A DNA stretch of 64,000 nt from Butyrivibrio sp. X503 (GTDB lineage Bacteria; Bacillota; Clostridia; Lachnospirales; Lachnospiraceae): positions 558,001-622,000 of the forward strand of contig NZ_RAIQ01000001.1 of NCBI RefSeq assembly GCF_003625475.1, in the 5' to 3' direction. Every line of letters begins with the position of its first letter. Positions within the stretch are counted from its first letter, which is position 1. Shown here piece after piece: positions 49,485 to 57,940 of this stretch. A program made the translations under genes and the position numbers. Below the pieces are notes generated by a model that saw only the letters and a program-made list of their open reading frames with translations, was not told where the DNA came from and ran no database searches.

Positions 49485-50543
49485 TTACAGGACTATAACA
49501 TTATGTCCTGCCGCCTTCAAAAGCCTGTTCATGATCGCCTGACCGATACCGCTGTCATCAAACGACTCCGAAAACATGATATCGACCTTGTCATCGTCAA
49601 ATTCTCTGAGCGCTTTGAAGAGCTCGTGCGCTATGGTATTCTCATCTTCCCTGCTACCAAGGCTCTTTACAATATCTGCCACGTATTTATCCTTGGTCGC
49701 GTCGGTTCCGATGACTCCGACTCTCTTACCATCTCGCTTCGCAGCTGCGGTCTTGTCATTAATGTATTCTATAACGTCTTCCATAGGTCCCTGAACGATA
49801 GTAAGCTCGCCCTTGGGCGCATAATGCTTGTACTTCATGCCGGGAGCCTTGGGTTTTAATGTCGATGTACTGTCAATTATCGTCTTATCTATGCTGACCT
49901 TGCCCAAAACATCTTTGATCATATCCGCGGTGATATATCCGGGACGAAGGATCATCGGAACATCGGAAGTGAGATCTACTATTGTCGATTCCAGTCCTAT
50001 TCCAACCTGTCCGCCGTCTATTATCATATCTATCTTGCCCGAAAGATCTTCCACGCAATATCTTGCAAGCGTTGGGCTGGGTCTTCCCGATGTGTTGGCA
50101 CTGGGTGCTGCAATATAACCGCCCGACGCCTCTATGAGCGATAAAGCGATCTTGTTACAGGGCATTCTTATAGCCACCGTATCAAGTCCTCCCGTTGTCT
50201 CATAGGGAACAACATCGGTCTTATTCATTATCATGGTCAGCGGTCCCGGCCAAAAAGCATCAGCCAGTTTGCGTGCCGCTTCCGGAACTTCTTTTACTAT
50301 TTGGTTTAATGCATCCATCTCGGACACATGGACAATAAGAGGATTGTCCGAAGGGCGGCCCTTTGCCGCATATATCTTCTTTGAGGATTGCTTGTTGAGC
50401 GCATCTCCGCCAAGTCCGTACACGGTCTCAGTGGGAAAAGCAACAAGTCCTCCGTTCTTAATGATGTTACCGGCTTTTATTATAGAAGCTTTGGCAGCAT
50501 CATCTATATTCTTTTCATCAATTACTACCAGCTCTGTATCCAA
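49485..50543 (-). CDS. tsaC: L-threonylcarbamoyladenylate synthase (Sua5/YwlC type)
   Basis: It makes threonylcarbamoyl-AMP from threonine, bicarbonate and ATP, the first step of t6A37 in tRNA. It has 352 residues, the long Sua5 form: a YrdC domain (about 15-205; FPTETVYGLGGDAL, KGRPSDNPLIVHV, AAPSANTSGRPSPT) and a Sua5 C-terminal domain (about 240-352). The start is TTG 50543, just after the GH18 stop; GAGGG lies upstream. Its product chain provides the substrate of MtaB. Confidence 0.95.
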   Translation of the reverse strand: MDTELVVIDEKNIDDAAKASIIKAGNIIKNGGLVAFPTETVYGLGGDALNKQSSKKIYAAKGRPSDNPLIVHVSEMDALNQIVKEVPEAARKLADAFWPGPLTMIMNKTDVVPYETTGGLDTVAIRMPCNKIALSLIEASGGYIAAPSANTSGRPSPTLARYCVEDLSGKIDMIIDGGQVGIGLESTIVDLTSDVPMILRPGYITADMIKDVLGKVSIDKTIIDSTSTLKPKAPGMKYKHYAPKGELTIVQGPMEDVIEYINDKTAAAKRDGKRVGVIGTDATKDKYVADIVKSLGSREDENTIAHELFKALREFDDDKVDIMFSESFDDSGIGQAIMNRLLKAAGHNVIVL

Positions 50544-50546
50544 TTC

Positions 50547-52250
50547 TTATCCCTCGACATAAGCGGAAATCACATCCCAGACATCAGCTGTTTCCATACC
50601 AAGTGCCCACTCCGCGATACCCGCGATATTATTGGACTTCATGACATTCAGCTTCTGCTCAAGTGAAGCAGCATCCTCCATCCAGATCTGATTCAATGTT
50701 CCGTCTGAGGATGTAAATTCTCCGTAGTTCTGTGATGTTTCCGGATCCCATTCCATGGTAACCGAGTGGTTGCCCAAATATTCTTTGGCATTCTTCATAG
50801 GATATGCCTTACTTGTAAGCTTTCCGTCTTTGGTTGACCAAACTCTTGTATAGAAGGGCACTGCATTTATAACCTTAGAAGAATCCACCTTCTTTAATGC
50901 ATTACTTATTCCGTTCTCAACATATCCGAGAGATGCTACGGATCCCGCCTCGGAACCGTTGTAATGCTCATCATAACCCATGATGATAACGTAATCCGCC
51001 ACGATTCCCTGCTCTTTAAGATCATAGTGATCGTTAAAATGCATAGGCACATAATTGTCTATTGAAAAAACAAGTCCATTAGCTCTGCATGCTATGGATA
51101 GCTCGCGAACAAACTCGATGTATGATTGTCCGTCTTCAGCGGGTATACTCTCGAAATCCAGATTGATTCCGTCAGCTCCGCATGCAAGTGTCTTACTTAC
51201 AACAGAATCGATCATTGTCTTTCTCGAAGATGCTTTGGCAAGATACTCAGCCGAAGAAATATTGTTTTTGTATGTTATATTCTCAAAAAGAGCCCAGACT
51301 TCAAGCCCTTTGCTATGAGCAGCGTCAACATAGCTTGATGAAGCAAAGCTATCTACCGAACCCGAATTGTCGGATACCATAAACCACTTGGGTGATATTA
51401 CGTTAAGACTCTTGGTCTGAGAGAGAACTTCACTTAAAGAATCGTTACCACCCGGACCGCTCATATTTTGGAATCCCATATTTATCTTGTAATCCTTCTT
51501 AAGAGAAGTATACTCAGGCTCTGCATAATCCGTAACAGGAATAGGTGCGGATGTGGTCTTGTCCTTTAACATCTTGTTCTCGACAAAACCAATGAAAGAA
51601 TTCTTGCTCTTAACCTTAGACCACTTATCCATCTGATCAAGAACTATAACTTTATCGCCCGCAGCGAGCTCCTCTATGACAGCGCTCTTAACTCCGCCTC
51701 TTACTCTAAGCTGCGTATCCTTGGAAATTGTAGCAATTTCCTGCTCTTCCCAAGTTGTATCGATCTGAAGGTGATTGGGCTCAGTAAACGCTTCATATGA
51801 AAAATTGGTATATTTTTTCACATAATCAAGAGCGACCAAAAGAGTTCCGTCATCTTCAAGTCTTGCTATCTGGTAATTCTCCTCTTTAGCCCCTTCTTTG
51901 GTGCTCTCATAACTGCCTGTACCTATCTTGGCTGTAATAATGGCATCGGGAGTGGTATATATAAGTGCTTCATCAGCCTTACCGTAATAAAATCTTCCGT
52001 TAAGATACTTACGAACAGCTTCGAAATCCATATAGTAAATGCCGTCCAAAAGCCTTGCTCTTTCTTCAAGATACTGATTACCGAGCAAAACAGCCACATC
52101 AGTATCGCCTTTAATATCAAAATACTCATTTAGATCTTTTTGTTCGCTGCTATAAGAAAAATGATCCTTATAAAGCTGTGACGCGTATACTCCGCCTATA
52201 ATAAAAATAAGGGCGATTATAATAATCGCCGGAATCACCTTTTTCTTCAT
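50547..52250 (-). CDS. Membrane-anchored GH18-family protein with SH3 domain
   Basis: A 567-residue envelope protein. It has an N-terminal anchor (4-23), a stalk region resembling copper-amine-oxidase N-terminal-like repeats (about 45-165), an SH3b domain (about 170-228) and a GH18 barrel (about 250-565). The GH18 motif DGINLDFE puts the catalytic acid at E367. The Tyr of VIIMGYDEHY is also kept. Such SH3-GH18 proteins are related to YaaH/SleL spore-cortex N-acetylglucosaminidases and vegetative homologues, so peptidoglycan is the probable substrate. AAAGGAGC precedes ATG. It is first in the tsaC-rpiB-upp string. Confidence 0.87.
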   Translation of the reverse strand: MKKKVIPAIIIIALIFIIGGVYASQLYKDHFSYSSEQKDLNEYFDIKGDTDVAVLLGNQYLEERARLLDGIYYMDFEAVRKYLNGRFYYGKADEALIYTTPDAIITAKIGTGSYESTKEGAKEENYQIARLEDDGTLLVALDYVKKYTNFSYEAFTEPNHLQIDTTWEEQEIATISKDTQLRVRGGVKSAVIEELAAGDKVIVLDQMDKWSKVKSKNSFIGFVENKMLKDKTTSAPIPVTDYAEPEYTSLKKDYKINMGFQNMSGPGGNDSLSEVLSQTKSLNVISPKWFMVSDNSGSVDSFASSSYVDAAHSKGLEVWALFENITYKNNISSAEYLAKASSRKTMIDSVVSKTLACGADGINLDFESIPAEDGQSYIEFVRELSIACRANGLVFSIDNYVPMHFNDHYDLKEQGIVADYVIIMGYDEHYNGSEAGSVASLGYVENGISNALKKVDSSKVINAVPFYTRVWSTKDGKLTSKAYPMKNAKEYLGNHSVTMEWDPETSQNYGEFTSSDGTLNQIWMEDAASLEQKLNVMKSNNIAGIAEWALGMETADVWDVISAYVEG

Positions 52251-52277
52251 GTTCTAGCTCCTTTACAATCGCCCTTT

Positions 52278-52306
52278 ATTATAACAGACTATTATGTTTA
52301 CGTCAT
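52278..52306 (-). promoter_or_regulatory. Promoter of the GH18-tsaC-rpiB-upp string
   Basis: On the minus strand ATGACG (52301-52306), 17-base spacer, perfect TATAAT (52278-52283), about 28 bases before the start codon. Confidence 0.6.
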
Positions 52307-52563
52307 TATGAAAGTCAATATCTCACGGAAAACAACCTGATAATTGTATGTCATGGCGGGGTCCATTTATAAACTTTTAATAATTGATTGTTTTTATGAA
52401 ATATTGTCCGTGTCTTAGGGTTATTTTAAGACCAAAAGGCTGTTAATCGTGATAATTCCATGCTTATAATTTTATGCCTGAAATAACCCGTTTGACATAT
52501 TTTAATCTCCGTAAGACGCCGACCGCAAATCCTGTTTTTGGCGCAAGAACACGCGCCTAATTA

Positions 52564-52572
52564 TGCTATAAT
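52564..52572 (+). promoter_or_regulatory. Extended -10 promoter of the candidate small RNA
   Basis: TGCTATAAT, a perfect extended -10 element. The predicted start at about 52579 coincides with the first base of a hairpin. Confidence 0.55.
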
Positions 52573-52578
52573 AATAGT

Positions 52579-52812
52579 GTAAACATAATATCTTTATATC
52601 TATATGTTTATTGTCGATGTATGCTTATTTTGTTTAGGGATTTATTTTTAGAAACTAATATAGACATTTCGCAGAGCGCGAAACGATAGAAAATCTAAAA
52701 TAATTCCTATATCGCCTCCTTCCCGGATTTATATCCTCGAAAGGCGTCTCACAAAAATAATCATATCAGACAAATCTTAAGAAATACCATCGAAATTTCT
52801 TAAGATTTTATG
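52579..52812 (+). ncRNA. Candidate structured small RNA, about 235 nt
   Basis: No protein is encoded here. Reading from the predicted start, four structures follow one another. (1) A hairpin TAAACATA/TATGTTTA (52580-52587, 52603-52610). (2) A long stem pairing 52636-52652 with 52694-52708 (15 pairs, two bulged bases), enclosing the hairpin TTTCGC-AGAGC-GCGAAA (52667-52683). (3) A hairpin CGCCT/AGGCG (52713-52717, 52742-52746) with an inner GGAT/ATCC, leaving the C/U-rich stretch CCTTCCC unpaired. (4) A perfect 14-bp terminator hairpin. It lies between a divergent GH18 gene and mecA, which has its own promoter further down. I do not recognise it as 6S, SRP, RNase P, tmRNA or a known riboswitch. 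Exposed C-rich segments are typical of Gram-positive small RNAs that pair with Shine-Dalgarno sites; that role is an inference. Confidence 0.5.
52772..52812 (+). terminator. Strong hairpin ending the candidate small RNA
   Basis: AAATCTTAAGAAAT (52772-52785) and its exact reverse complement (52795-52808) with a 9-base loop; the 3' arm ends in TTTTAT. It lies 45 bases before the mecA -35 box. Confidence 0.75.
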
Positions 52813-52852
52813 TAGATGCTGATTTATTTTAAAAAATATGTCGATACATCTA

Positions 52853-52881
52853 TTGACATAGAATTATCTTTAAATTAGTAT
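52853..52881 (+). promoter_or_regulatory. mecA promoter
   Basis: Consensus TTGACA (52853-52858), 17-base spacer, TAGTAT (52876-52881). Confidence 0.75.
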
Positions 52882-52912
52882 CTATGTATTCCAAAGTCAG
52901 GAGGTGAGCATC

Positions 52913-53713
52913 ATGAAAATAGAAAAAGTTAACGACCACCAGATCAGATGCACCCTTACCAGAGATGACCTTGCGAAGCGCGATCTTAAGATTACAGAGC
53001 TTGCATACGGAACAGATAAAGCCAAAGAGCTTTTCCATGACATGATGCAGCAGGCTAATTTAGAATACGGATTCGATGCAGAGGATACTCCTCTTATGAT
53101 AGAGGCTATTCCAATCAATTCAGAATGTATTGTTCTTATCATCACCAAGGTTGATGACCCTGAGGAGCTAGATACAAGATATTCCAATTTTGCTCCTTCT
53201 GTTCATGAAGAAGATGATGAAGACGAGGACGATTACGACGAATATGACGATGCTTCTTATGAAGATGATGAAGACGAAGACGTCGCCGGTCTGTTTAAGA
53301 GGCTTCAGCACAGCAATATGTCCGATTTTATTGAATCTACTTCAAACAGCGCATCAACGGATGCCAAGAAGCTAAAAGAGAAAACTTCCGGCGCCAAAAG
53401 AAAAAATCAGCCGACCAGACGCGGCTCAAGAATCTTTTCCTTTGATTCTATGCATGAAGTTACAAGATTCGCTGCTATAGTAAGCAGGAAATTCAACGGT
53501 GAGAATACATTATATAAGAACGAAGTCAAGGGTAAGTATTATCTGATACTTCATCAGGGCGAGATCGAAGATAATGTTTTTGCAAACATCTGCTCTGTTC
53601 TTACCGAATACGGCAAGACCGAGATCGGAAGCACTGCAGAGGAGCAATATCTTGCAGAGCACTACGAGGTAGTCATCAAAGACAACGCTGTTCAGACGCT
53701 TTCGAAGATCTGA
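52913..53713 (+). CDS. mecA: Adaptor protein MecA
   Basis: An adaptor that brings substrates to the ClpC-ClpP protease. It has 266 residues from ATG 52913, with AGGAGG eight bases upstream. The N-terminal substrate-binding domain starts MKIEKVNDHQIRCTLTRDDL, as usual. An Asp/Glu-rich linker covers about 92-130. The C-terminal ClpC-binding domain (about 170-266) starts RIFSFDSMHEVTRFA and ends EHYEVVIKDNAVQTL. The linker is more acidic than in Bacillus MecA. It stands alone with its own promoter and terminator; clpC is not in the window. Confidence 0.93.
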   Translation: MKIEKVNDHQIRCTLTRDDLAKRDLKITELAYGTDKAKELFHDMMQQANLEYGFDAEDTPLMIEAIPINSECIVLIITKVDDPEELDTRYSNFAPSVHEEDDEDEDDYDEYDDASYEDDEDEDVAGLFKRLQHSNMSDFIESTSNSASTDAKKLKEKTSGAKRKNQPTRRGSRIFSFDSMHEVTRFAAIVSRKFNGENTLYKNEVKGKYYLILHQGEIEDNVFANICSVLTEYGKTEIGSTAEEQYLAEHYEVVIKDNAVQTLSKI

Positions 53714-53759
53714 TCAAACAGGTTGATCACTTTATCAATTTGGAATTACAACATTAAAA

Positions 53760-53788
53760 GGCAGGTCCTTTCGGACCTGCCCTTTTTA
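53760..53788 (+). terminator. Terminator between mecA and por
   Basis: GGCAGGTCC-TTTC-GGACCTGCC (53760-53781), perfect 9-bp stem with tetraloop, followed by CTTTTT on plus and TTTT on minus. It serves both convergent genes. Confidence 0.93.
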
Positions 53789-53812
53789 TGCCTTTTAGGC
53801 TTTTATGACTTA

Positions 53813-56800
53813 TTATTTGTCTCCGTAAAGAGTAACAAGCTTTTCAAGATAAGCTCTGTGCTCCTTAGCATGCTCAGCAGCCATAGCGTTGAGCTTAGCA
53901 GCTCTCTCGGGATTCTTGAGCTTAAGTGAAAGGTATCTTACCTCTCCATCAAGGAAGCTCTGGAAGTCCTCTGTAGCAGGCTTGGAATCAAGTGTGAACT
54001 TCTGCTCAGCCTGAGGATTGAATCTGAACATATCCCAATATCCTGTAGCTACAGCCTTCTTCTCTTCATCCATAACCTTGTTCATGCCGGCCTTAAGACC
54101 CTGGTTGATACAAGGAGCATATGCGATGATAAGTGAAGGTCCGGGATAAGCCTCAGCCTCTGCGATTGCCTTAAGAGTCTGGTTCATATCGGCACCCATA
54201 GCGATCTGTGCTACATATACATAACCGTAGCTCATTGCGATGGAAGCAAGATCCTTCTGCTTGATCTCTTTTCCGCCTGCAGCGAACTGTGCAACAGCAC
54301 CTGTAGGTGTAGCCTTAGATGACTGTCCGCCTGTATTTGAGTAAACCTCAGTGTTAACAACAAGAACGTTTACATCCTTACCGGAAGCAAGTACGTGGTC
54401 GAGACCACCGAATCCGATATCGAATGCCCATCCGTCACCACCGAAGATCCACTGTGACTTCTTAGCAGCAAAGTCTTTATTCTTAATGATGTACTTAGCA
54501 GCATCTGAGCTGTCGCCCTTAAGTGCTTCGATAAGTGCATCTGTAGCAGCTGTATTCTCTGCACCGTTGCTGAATGTATCAAGCCACTTCTGAGCAGCAT
54601 CCTTTGCAGCACCGCCTGCGGCTACAACAGCCTCAACCTGCTCCTTGATAGCATCACGGAGTGCGTTCTGAGCAAGTACCATACCCATACCGAACTCTGC
54701 GTTATCCTCGAACAGTGAGTTATCCCATGCAGGACCATGTCCCTTGGCATTTACTGTATAAGGAGTTGAAGGTGAAGAGTTACCCCAGATAGAGGTACAT
54801 CCTGTTGCGTTAGCAACATACATTCTGTCACCGAACAACTGAGTAACAAGTTTAACATAAGGTGTCTCACCACAACCTGCGCAAGCTCCCGAGAACTCAA
54901 GGAGAGGCTGCTTGAACTGAGAACCTCTGATAGTTGTTTCTTTAAGCTTCTCGATTACTTCTGTCTTCTCAGGAAGAGTTACAGCATAATCGAAGTACTT
55001 CTGCTCATCCTTGTTATCTGCGATAGCACCCATTGTAAGTGTCTCGCCCTGCTTGTTTCCTACGCAGACATTAGCGCAAGATCCGCAACCTGTACAGTCA
55101 AGGGCAGAGATAACAACTGAGAACTTGTATCCGGGTACACCGTTAACATCTTTAGTCTGAAGTCCTTCAGGTGCCTTAGCAACTTCGTCATCTGTAAGAG
55201 CAACTGTACGGATAGCAGCGTGAGGACAAACAAGTGAACAGAATCCACACTCTACGCACTTAGTTGCATCCCACTTAGGAACATTAACTGCGATACCTCT
55301 CTTCTCGTATGCAGCAGATCCTGAAGGTGTAGCACCGTCAACATAAGGAAGACAATCTGAAACCTTAAGGTTGTTACCTTCCTGAGCGTTAACCTTGGTC
55401 TGAATATTATTAACGAAATCAATAACGTCTTTTCTTGATCCTTCTGCTTTCTTGAAGTCAAGGCCTTCGTCCTTGGCATCCTTCCAAGACTCGGGAATCT
55501 CAACCTTGATAAGGTTCTTCGGATCTGCACCTGCATCGATAGCAGCCCAGTTCTTCTTAACAACGTCTTCACCCTTACGGCCGTATGTCTTCTGAGCAGC
55601 GTCCTTCATGAACTTGATAGCATCCTCTTCAGGAATGATCTTTGTGATATTGAAGAATGCTGACTGAAGGATTGTATTAATTCTTGTAGGTCCCATTCCA
55701 ACTTCAACACCGATCTTAGAACCGTTCATGATGTAGAAGTTGATCTTGTGATCATACATGAATTTCTTAACCTGTCCGGGAATCTCAGCCTCAAGCTGAT
55801 CTACTGTCCAAGGGCAGTTAAGAAGGAATGATCCTCCGTCCACAATTTCCTGAACCATGTTGAACTTGCGGATGTATGAAGGATTATGGCATGCTACGAA
55901 GTCTGCCTTCTTGATAAGGTATGTAGACTTAATAGGAGTCTTACCGAATCTAAGGTGAGACATTGTAACACCGCCTGACTTCTTGGAGTCATAATCAAAG
56001 TATGCCTGTGCATACATGTCAGTGTTGTCACCGATAATCTTGATAGAGTTCTTGTTAGCACCAACGGTACCGTCAGCACCAAGTCCCCAGAACTTACAGT
56101 TTGTTGTTCCCTCGGGAGTAGTAACGAGTGGAGCGCCAACCTTAAGTGAAAGATTGGTTACATCATCCTCGATACCGATAGTGAACTCTTCTTTATCTGT
56201 ATTCTCAAATACTGCAACGATCTGTGCAGGAGTTGTATCTTTTGAACCAAGTCCGTAACGTCCGCAGAATACAGGAACGCTCTCAAACTTTGTTCCCTTA
56301 AGAGCAGCGATAACATCAAGAGCAAGAGGCTCACGATATGATCCGGGCTCCTTAGTTCTGTCGAGAACCTGGATTCTCTTAACAGAATCGGGAATAGCTG
56401 CTACAAGAGCTTTTGCTGAGAAAGGTCTGTAAAGTCTAACCTTTACAACGCCGACCTTCTTGCCCTGCTTCTCAAGGTAGTCGATTGTCTCTTCAATTGT
56501 ATCGTTTACAGAACCCATAGCTACGATAACAACCTCAGCATTGGGATCTCCGTAGTAGTTGAAGAGCTTGTAGTCAGTACCGATCTTGGCATTGACCTTA
56601 TCCATATACTTCTGAACGATGTCAGGAAGTTCATTATATCCTGTGTTACAAGCTTCTCTTGTCTGGAAGAAAATATCAGGATTCTGAGCAGAACCCATCT
56701 GGCAAGGATGATTGGGATTCAAAGCATTAGCCTTGAACGCATCGATTGCCTCATGATTTACCATCTCGTCAAGATCCTTGTAATCCCACACTTCGATCTT

Positions 56801-57343
56801 CTGAATCTCATGTGATGTACGGAATCCGTCAAAGAAGTTAATGAAAGGAATACGTCCTTCAATAGCTGAGCAATAAGCAACAGGTGTAAGATCCATAACT
56901 TCCTGTACACTTGAATCGCAAAGCATTGCAGCACCTGTCTGACGACAAGCGTATACGTCAGAGTGGTCTCCAAAAATGTTGAGCGCGTGTGATGCCACAC
57001 AACGAGCTGATACGTTAAATACTCCGGGGAGTCTCTCACCGGCAACCTTGTAGATGTCGGGAATCATCAGAAGAAGTCCCTGAGAAGCTGTGTAAGTAGA
57101 TGTAAGCGCACCTACTACGAGTGAGCCGTGAACCGCTCCGGCTGCACCTGCCTCAGACTGCATCTCTGTAATCTGAACAGTTCTGCCAAAGATGTTCTTC
57201 TTGCCTGCTGTTGCCCACTCATCTACATGCTCAGGCATAACTGATGAGGGTGTGATTGGGTACATGGCTGCAACTTCGGTGAAAGCATATGAAGCATATG
57301 CTGCTGCCTCGTTACCGTCCATGGTTTTCATGTTTCTTGCCAT
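53813..57343 (-). CDS. por: Pyruvate:ferredoxin (flavodoxin) oxidoreductase
   Basis: It splits pyruvate with CoA into acetyl-CoA and CO2 and reduces ferredoxin, the main pyruvate exit in anaerobic Clostridia. It is a single-chain form of 1176 residues (NifJ type). It starts MARNMKTMDGNEAAAYASYAFTEVAAMYPITPSS, the pyruvate-side motif. A ferredoxin-like part follows with CVECGFCSLVCP and CTGCGSCANVC. The TPP domain comes next with GACAGCGETPYVK (proximal cluster Cys), GGDGWAFDIGFGG and NTEVYSNTGGQ, and the C-terminal part includes APCINQG. AGGAGGAAACC precedes ATG. A strong promoter with an attenuator-like hairpin precedes it, and a ferredoxin gene is divergent. Confidence 0.98.
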   Translation of the reverse strand: MARNMKTMDGNEAAAYASYAFTEVAAMYPITPSSVMPEHVDEWATAGKKNIFGRTVQITEMQSEAGAAGAVHGSLVVGALTSTYTASQGLLLMIPDIYKVAGERLPGVFNVSARCVASHALNIFGDHSDVYACRQTGAAMLCDSSVQEVMDLTPVAYCSAIEGRIPFINFFDGFRTSHEIQKIEVWDYKDLDEMVNHEAIDAFKANALNPNHPCQMGSAQNPDIFFQTREACNTGYNELPDIVQKYMDKVNAKIGTDYKLFNYYGDPNAEVVIVAMGSVNDTIEETIDYLEKQGKKVGVVKVRLYRPFSAKALVAAIPDSVKRIQVLDRTKEPGSYREPLALDVIAALKGTKFESVPVFCGRYGLGSKDTTPAQIVAVFENTDKEEFTIGIEDDVTNLSLKVGAPLVTTPEGTTNCKFWGLGADGTVGANKNSIKIIGDNTDMYAQAYFDYDSKKSGGVTMSHLRFGKTPIKSTYLIKKADFVACHNPSYIRKFNMVQEIVDGGSFLLNCPWTVDQLEAEIPGQVKKFMYDHKINFYIMNGSKIGVEVGMGPTRINTILQSAFFNITKIIPEEDAIKFMKDAAQKTYGRKGEDVVKKNWAAIDAGADPKNLIKVEIPESWKDAKDEGLDFKKAEGSRKDVIDFVNNIQTKVNAQEGNNLKVSDCLPYVDGATPSGSAAYEKRGIAVNVPKWDATKCVECGFCSLVCPHAAIRTVALTDDEVAKAPEGLQTKDVNGVPGYKFSVVISALDCTGCGSCANVCVGNKQGETLTMGAIADNKDEQKYFDYAVTLPEKTEVIEKLKETTIRGSQFKQPLLEFSGACAGCGETPYVKLVTQLFGDRMYVANATGCTSIWGNSSPSTPYTVNAKGHGPAWDNSLFEDNAEFGMGMVLAQNALRDAIKEQVEAVVAAGGAAKDAAQKWLDTFSNGAENTAATDALIEALKGDSSDAAKYIIKNKDFAAKKSQWIFGGDGWAFDIGFGGLDHVLASGKDVNVLVVNTEVYSNTGGQSSKATPTGAVAQFAAGGKEIKQKDLASIAMSYGYVYVAQIAMGADMNQTLKAIAEAEAYPGPSLIIAYAPCINQGLKAGMNKVMDEEKKAVATGYWDMFRFNPQAEQKFTLDSKPATEDFQSFLDGEVRYLSLKLKNPERAAKLNAMAAEHAKEHRAYLEKLVTLYGDK

Positions 57344-57423
57344 TTGGTTTCCTCCTACCTTCTATTTTGGAATTAATTTGGCTGCTATATTAAATTGTAA
57401 AAAGAATAACTTTGAAATAGCGC

Positions 57424-57474
57424 AAAAAACACTCTGCACATCCAACCCTCCCTATAAATAACGGATGTGCGGAG
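57424..57474 (-). terminator. Terminator-like hairpin in the por leader
   Basis: On the minus strand CTCCGCACATCC (57463-57474) pairs with GGATGTGCAGAG (57432-57443; one mismatch), loop of 19 bases, followed by TGTTTTTT. It lies about 20 bases after the predicted start of transcription and about 80 bases before the por start codon, so it can act as an attenuator. The loop contains AGGGAGGG. Confidence 0.75.
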
Positions 57475-57502
57475 ATTTCTTACTCGTATTCTGCCAAGTT
57501 CA

Positions 57503-57532
57503 ATAGTATCATCATAATGCCCTGTATGTCAA
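57503..57532 (-). promoter_or_regulatory. por promoter
   Basis: On the minus strand a consensus TTGACA (57527-57532), 18-base spacer, TACTAT (57503-57508). The leader is about 150 bases. Confidence 0.75.
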
Positions 57533-57652
57533 TGGTGGCAAGGGTTTAAGGGCTTTTATGGTAACTTATCCCAATCCCAGTCTACATCTTTATTATCTGA
57601 CAATTTATAAATTTTTAAGGTTTTCATCTGATAAAAGTTTTCGTTTATGCTA

Positions 57653-57681
57653 TTGCTAAAAAAAGTGTATTATTATATCAT
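57653..57681 (+). promoter_or_regulatory. Ferredoxin promoter
   Basis: TTGCTA (57653-57658), 17-base spacer, TATCAT (57676-57681), about 80 bases before the start codon. The leader can form a small GGTTGG/CCAATC hairpin. Confidence 0.5.
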
Positions 57682-57769
57682 TACTATGTATCAAAGGTTG
57701 GTAACGGCAAAGCCAATCTGTTTTTGTTACAAATTTTATTCTGTATTACATTATGGAAGGAGATTAATT

Positions 57770-57940
57770 ATGGCATACGTTATAAGTGATGGTTGCATCA
57801 GCTGCGGATCATGTGCAGCACAGTGCCCTGTTTCAGCTATTTCTCAGGGAGACTCTCAGTTCGTTATCGACGCTAACACATGCATCGATTGCGGATCATG
57901 CGCAGCACAGTGCCCTGTAGCTGCAATTTCTCAGGGCTAA
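57770..57940 (+). CDS. 2[4Fe-4S] ferredoxin, clostridial type
   Basis: A 56-residue electron carrier, probably the partner of the divergent pyruvate oxidoreductase. ATG 57770 has GGAAGGAG upstream. Each half carries CxxCxxCxxxCP: CISCGSCAAQCP (9-20) and CIDCGSCAAQCP (38-49). The two halves are nearly identical, even in DNA, with the same ending AISQG. No aromatic linker or extra domain. It has its own promoter and terminator. The role with por is an inference from position and family. Confidence 0.95.
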   Translation: MAYVISDGCISCGSCAAQCPVSAISQGDSQFVIDANTCIDCGSCAAQCPVAAISQG

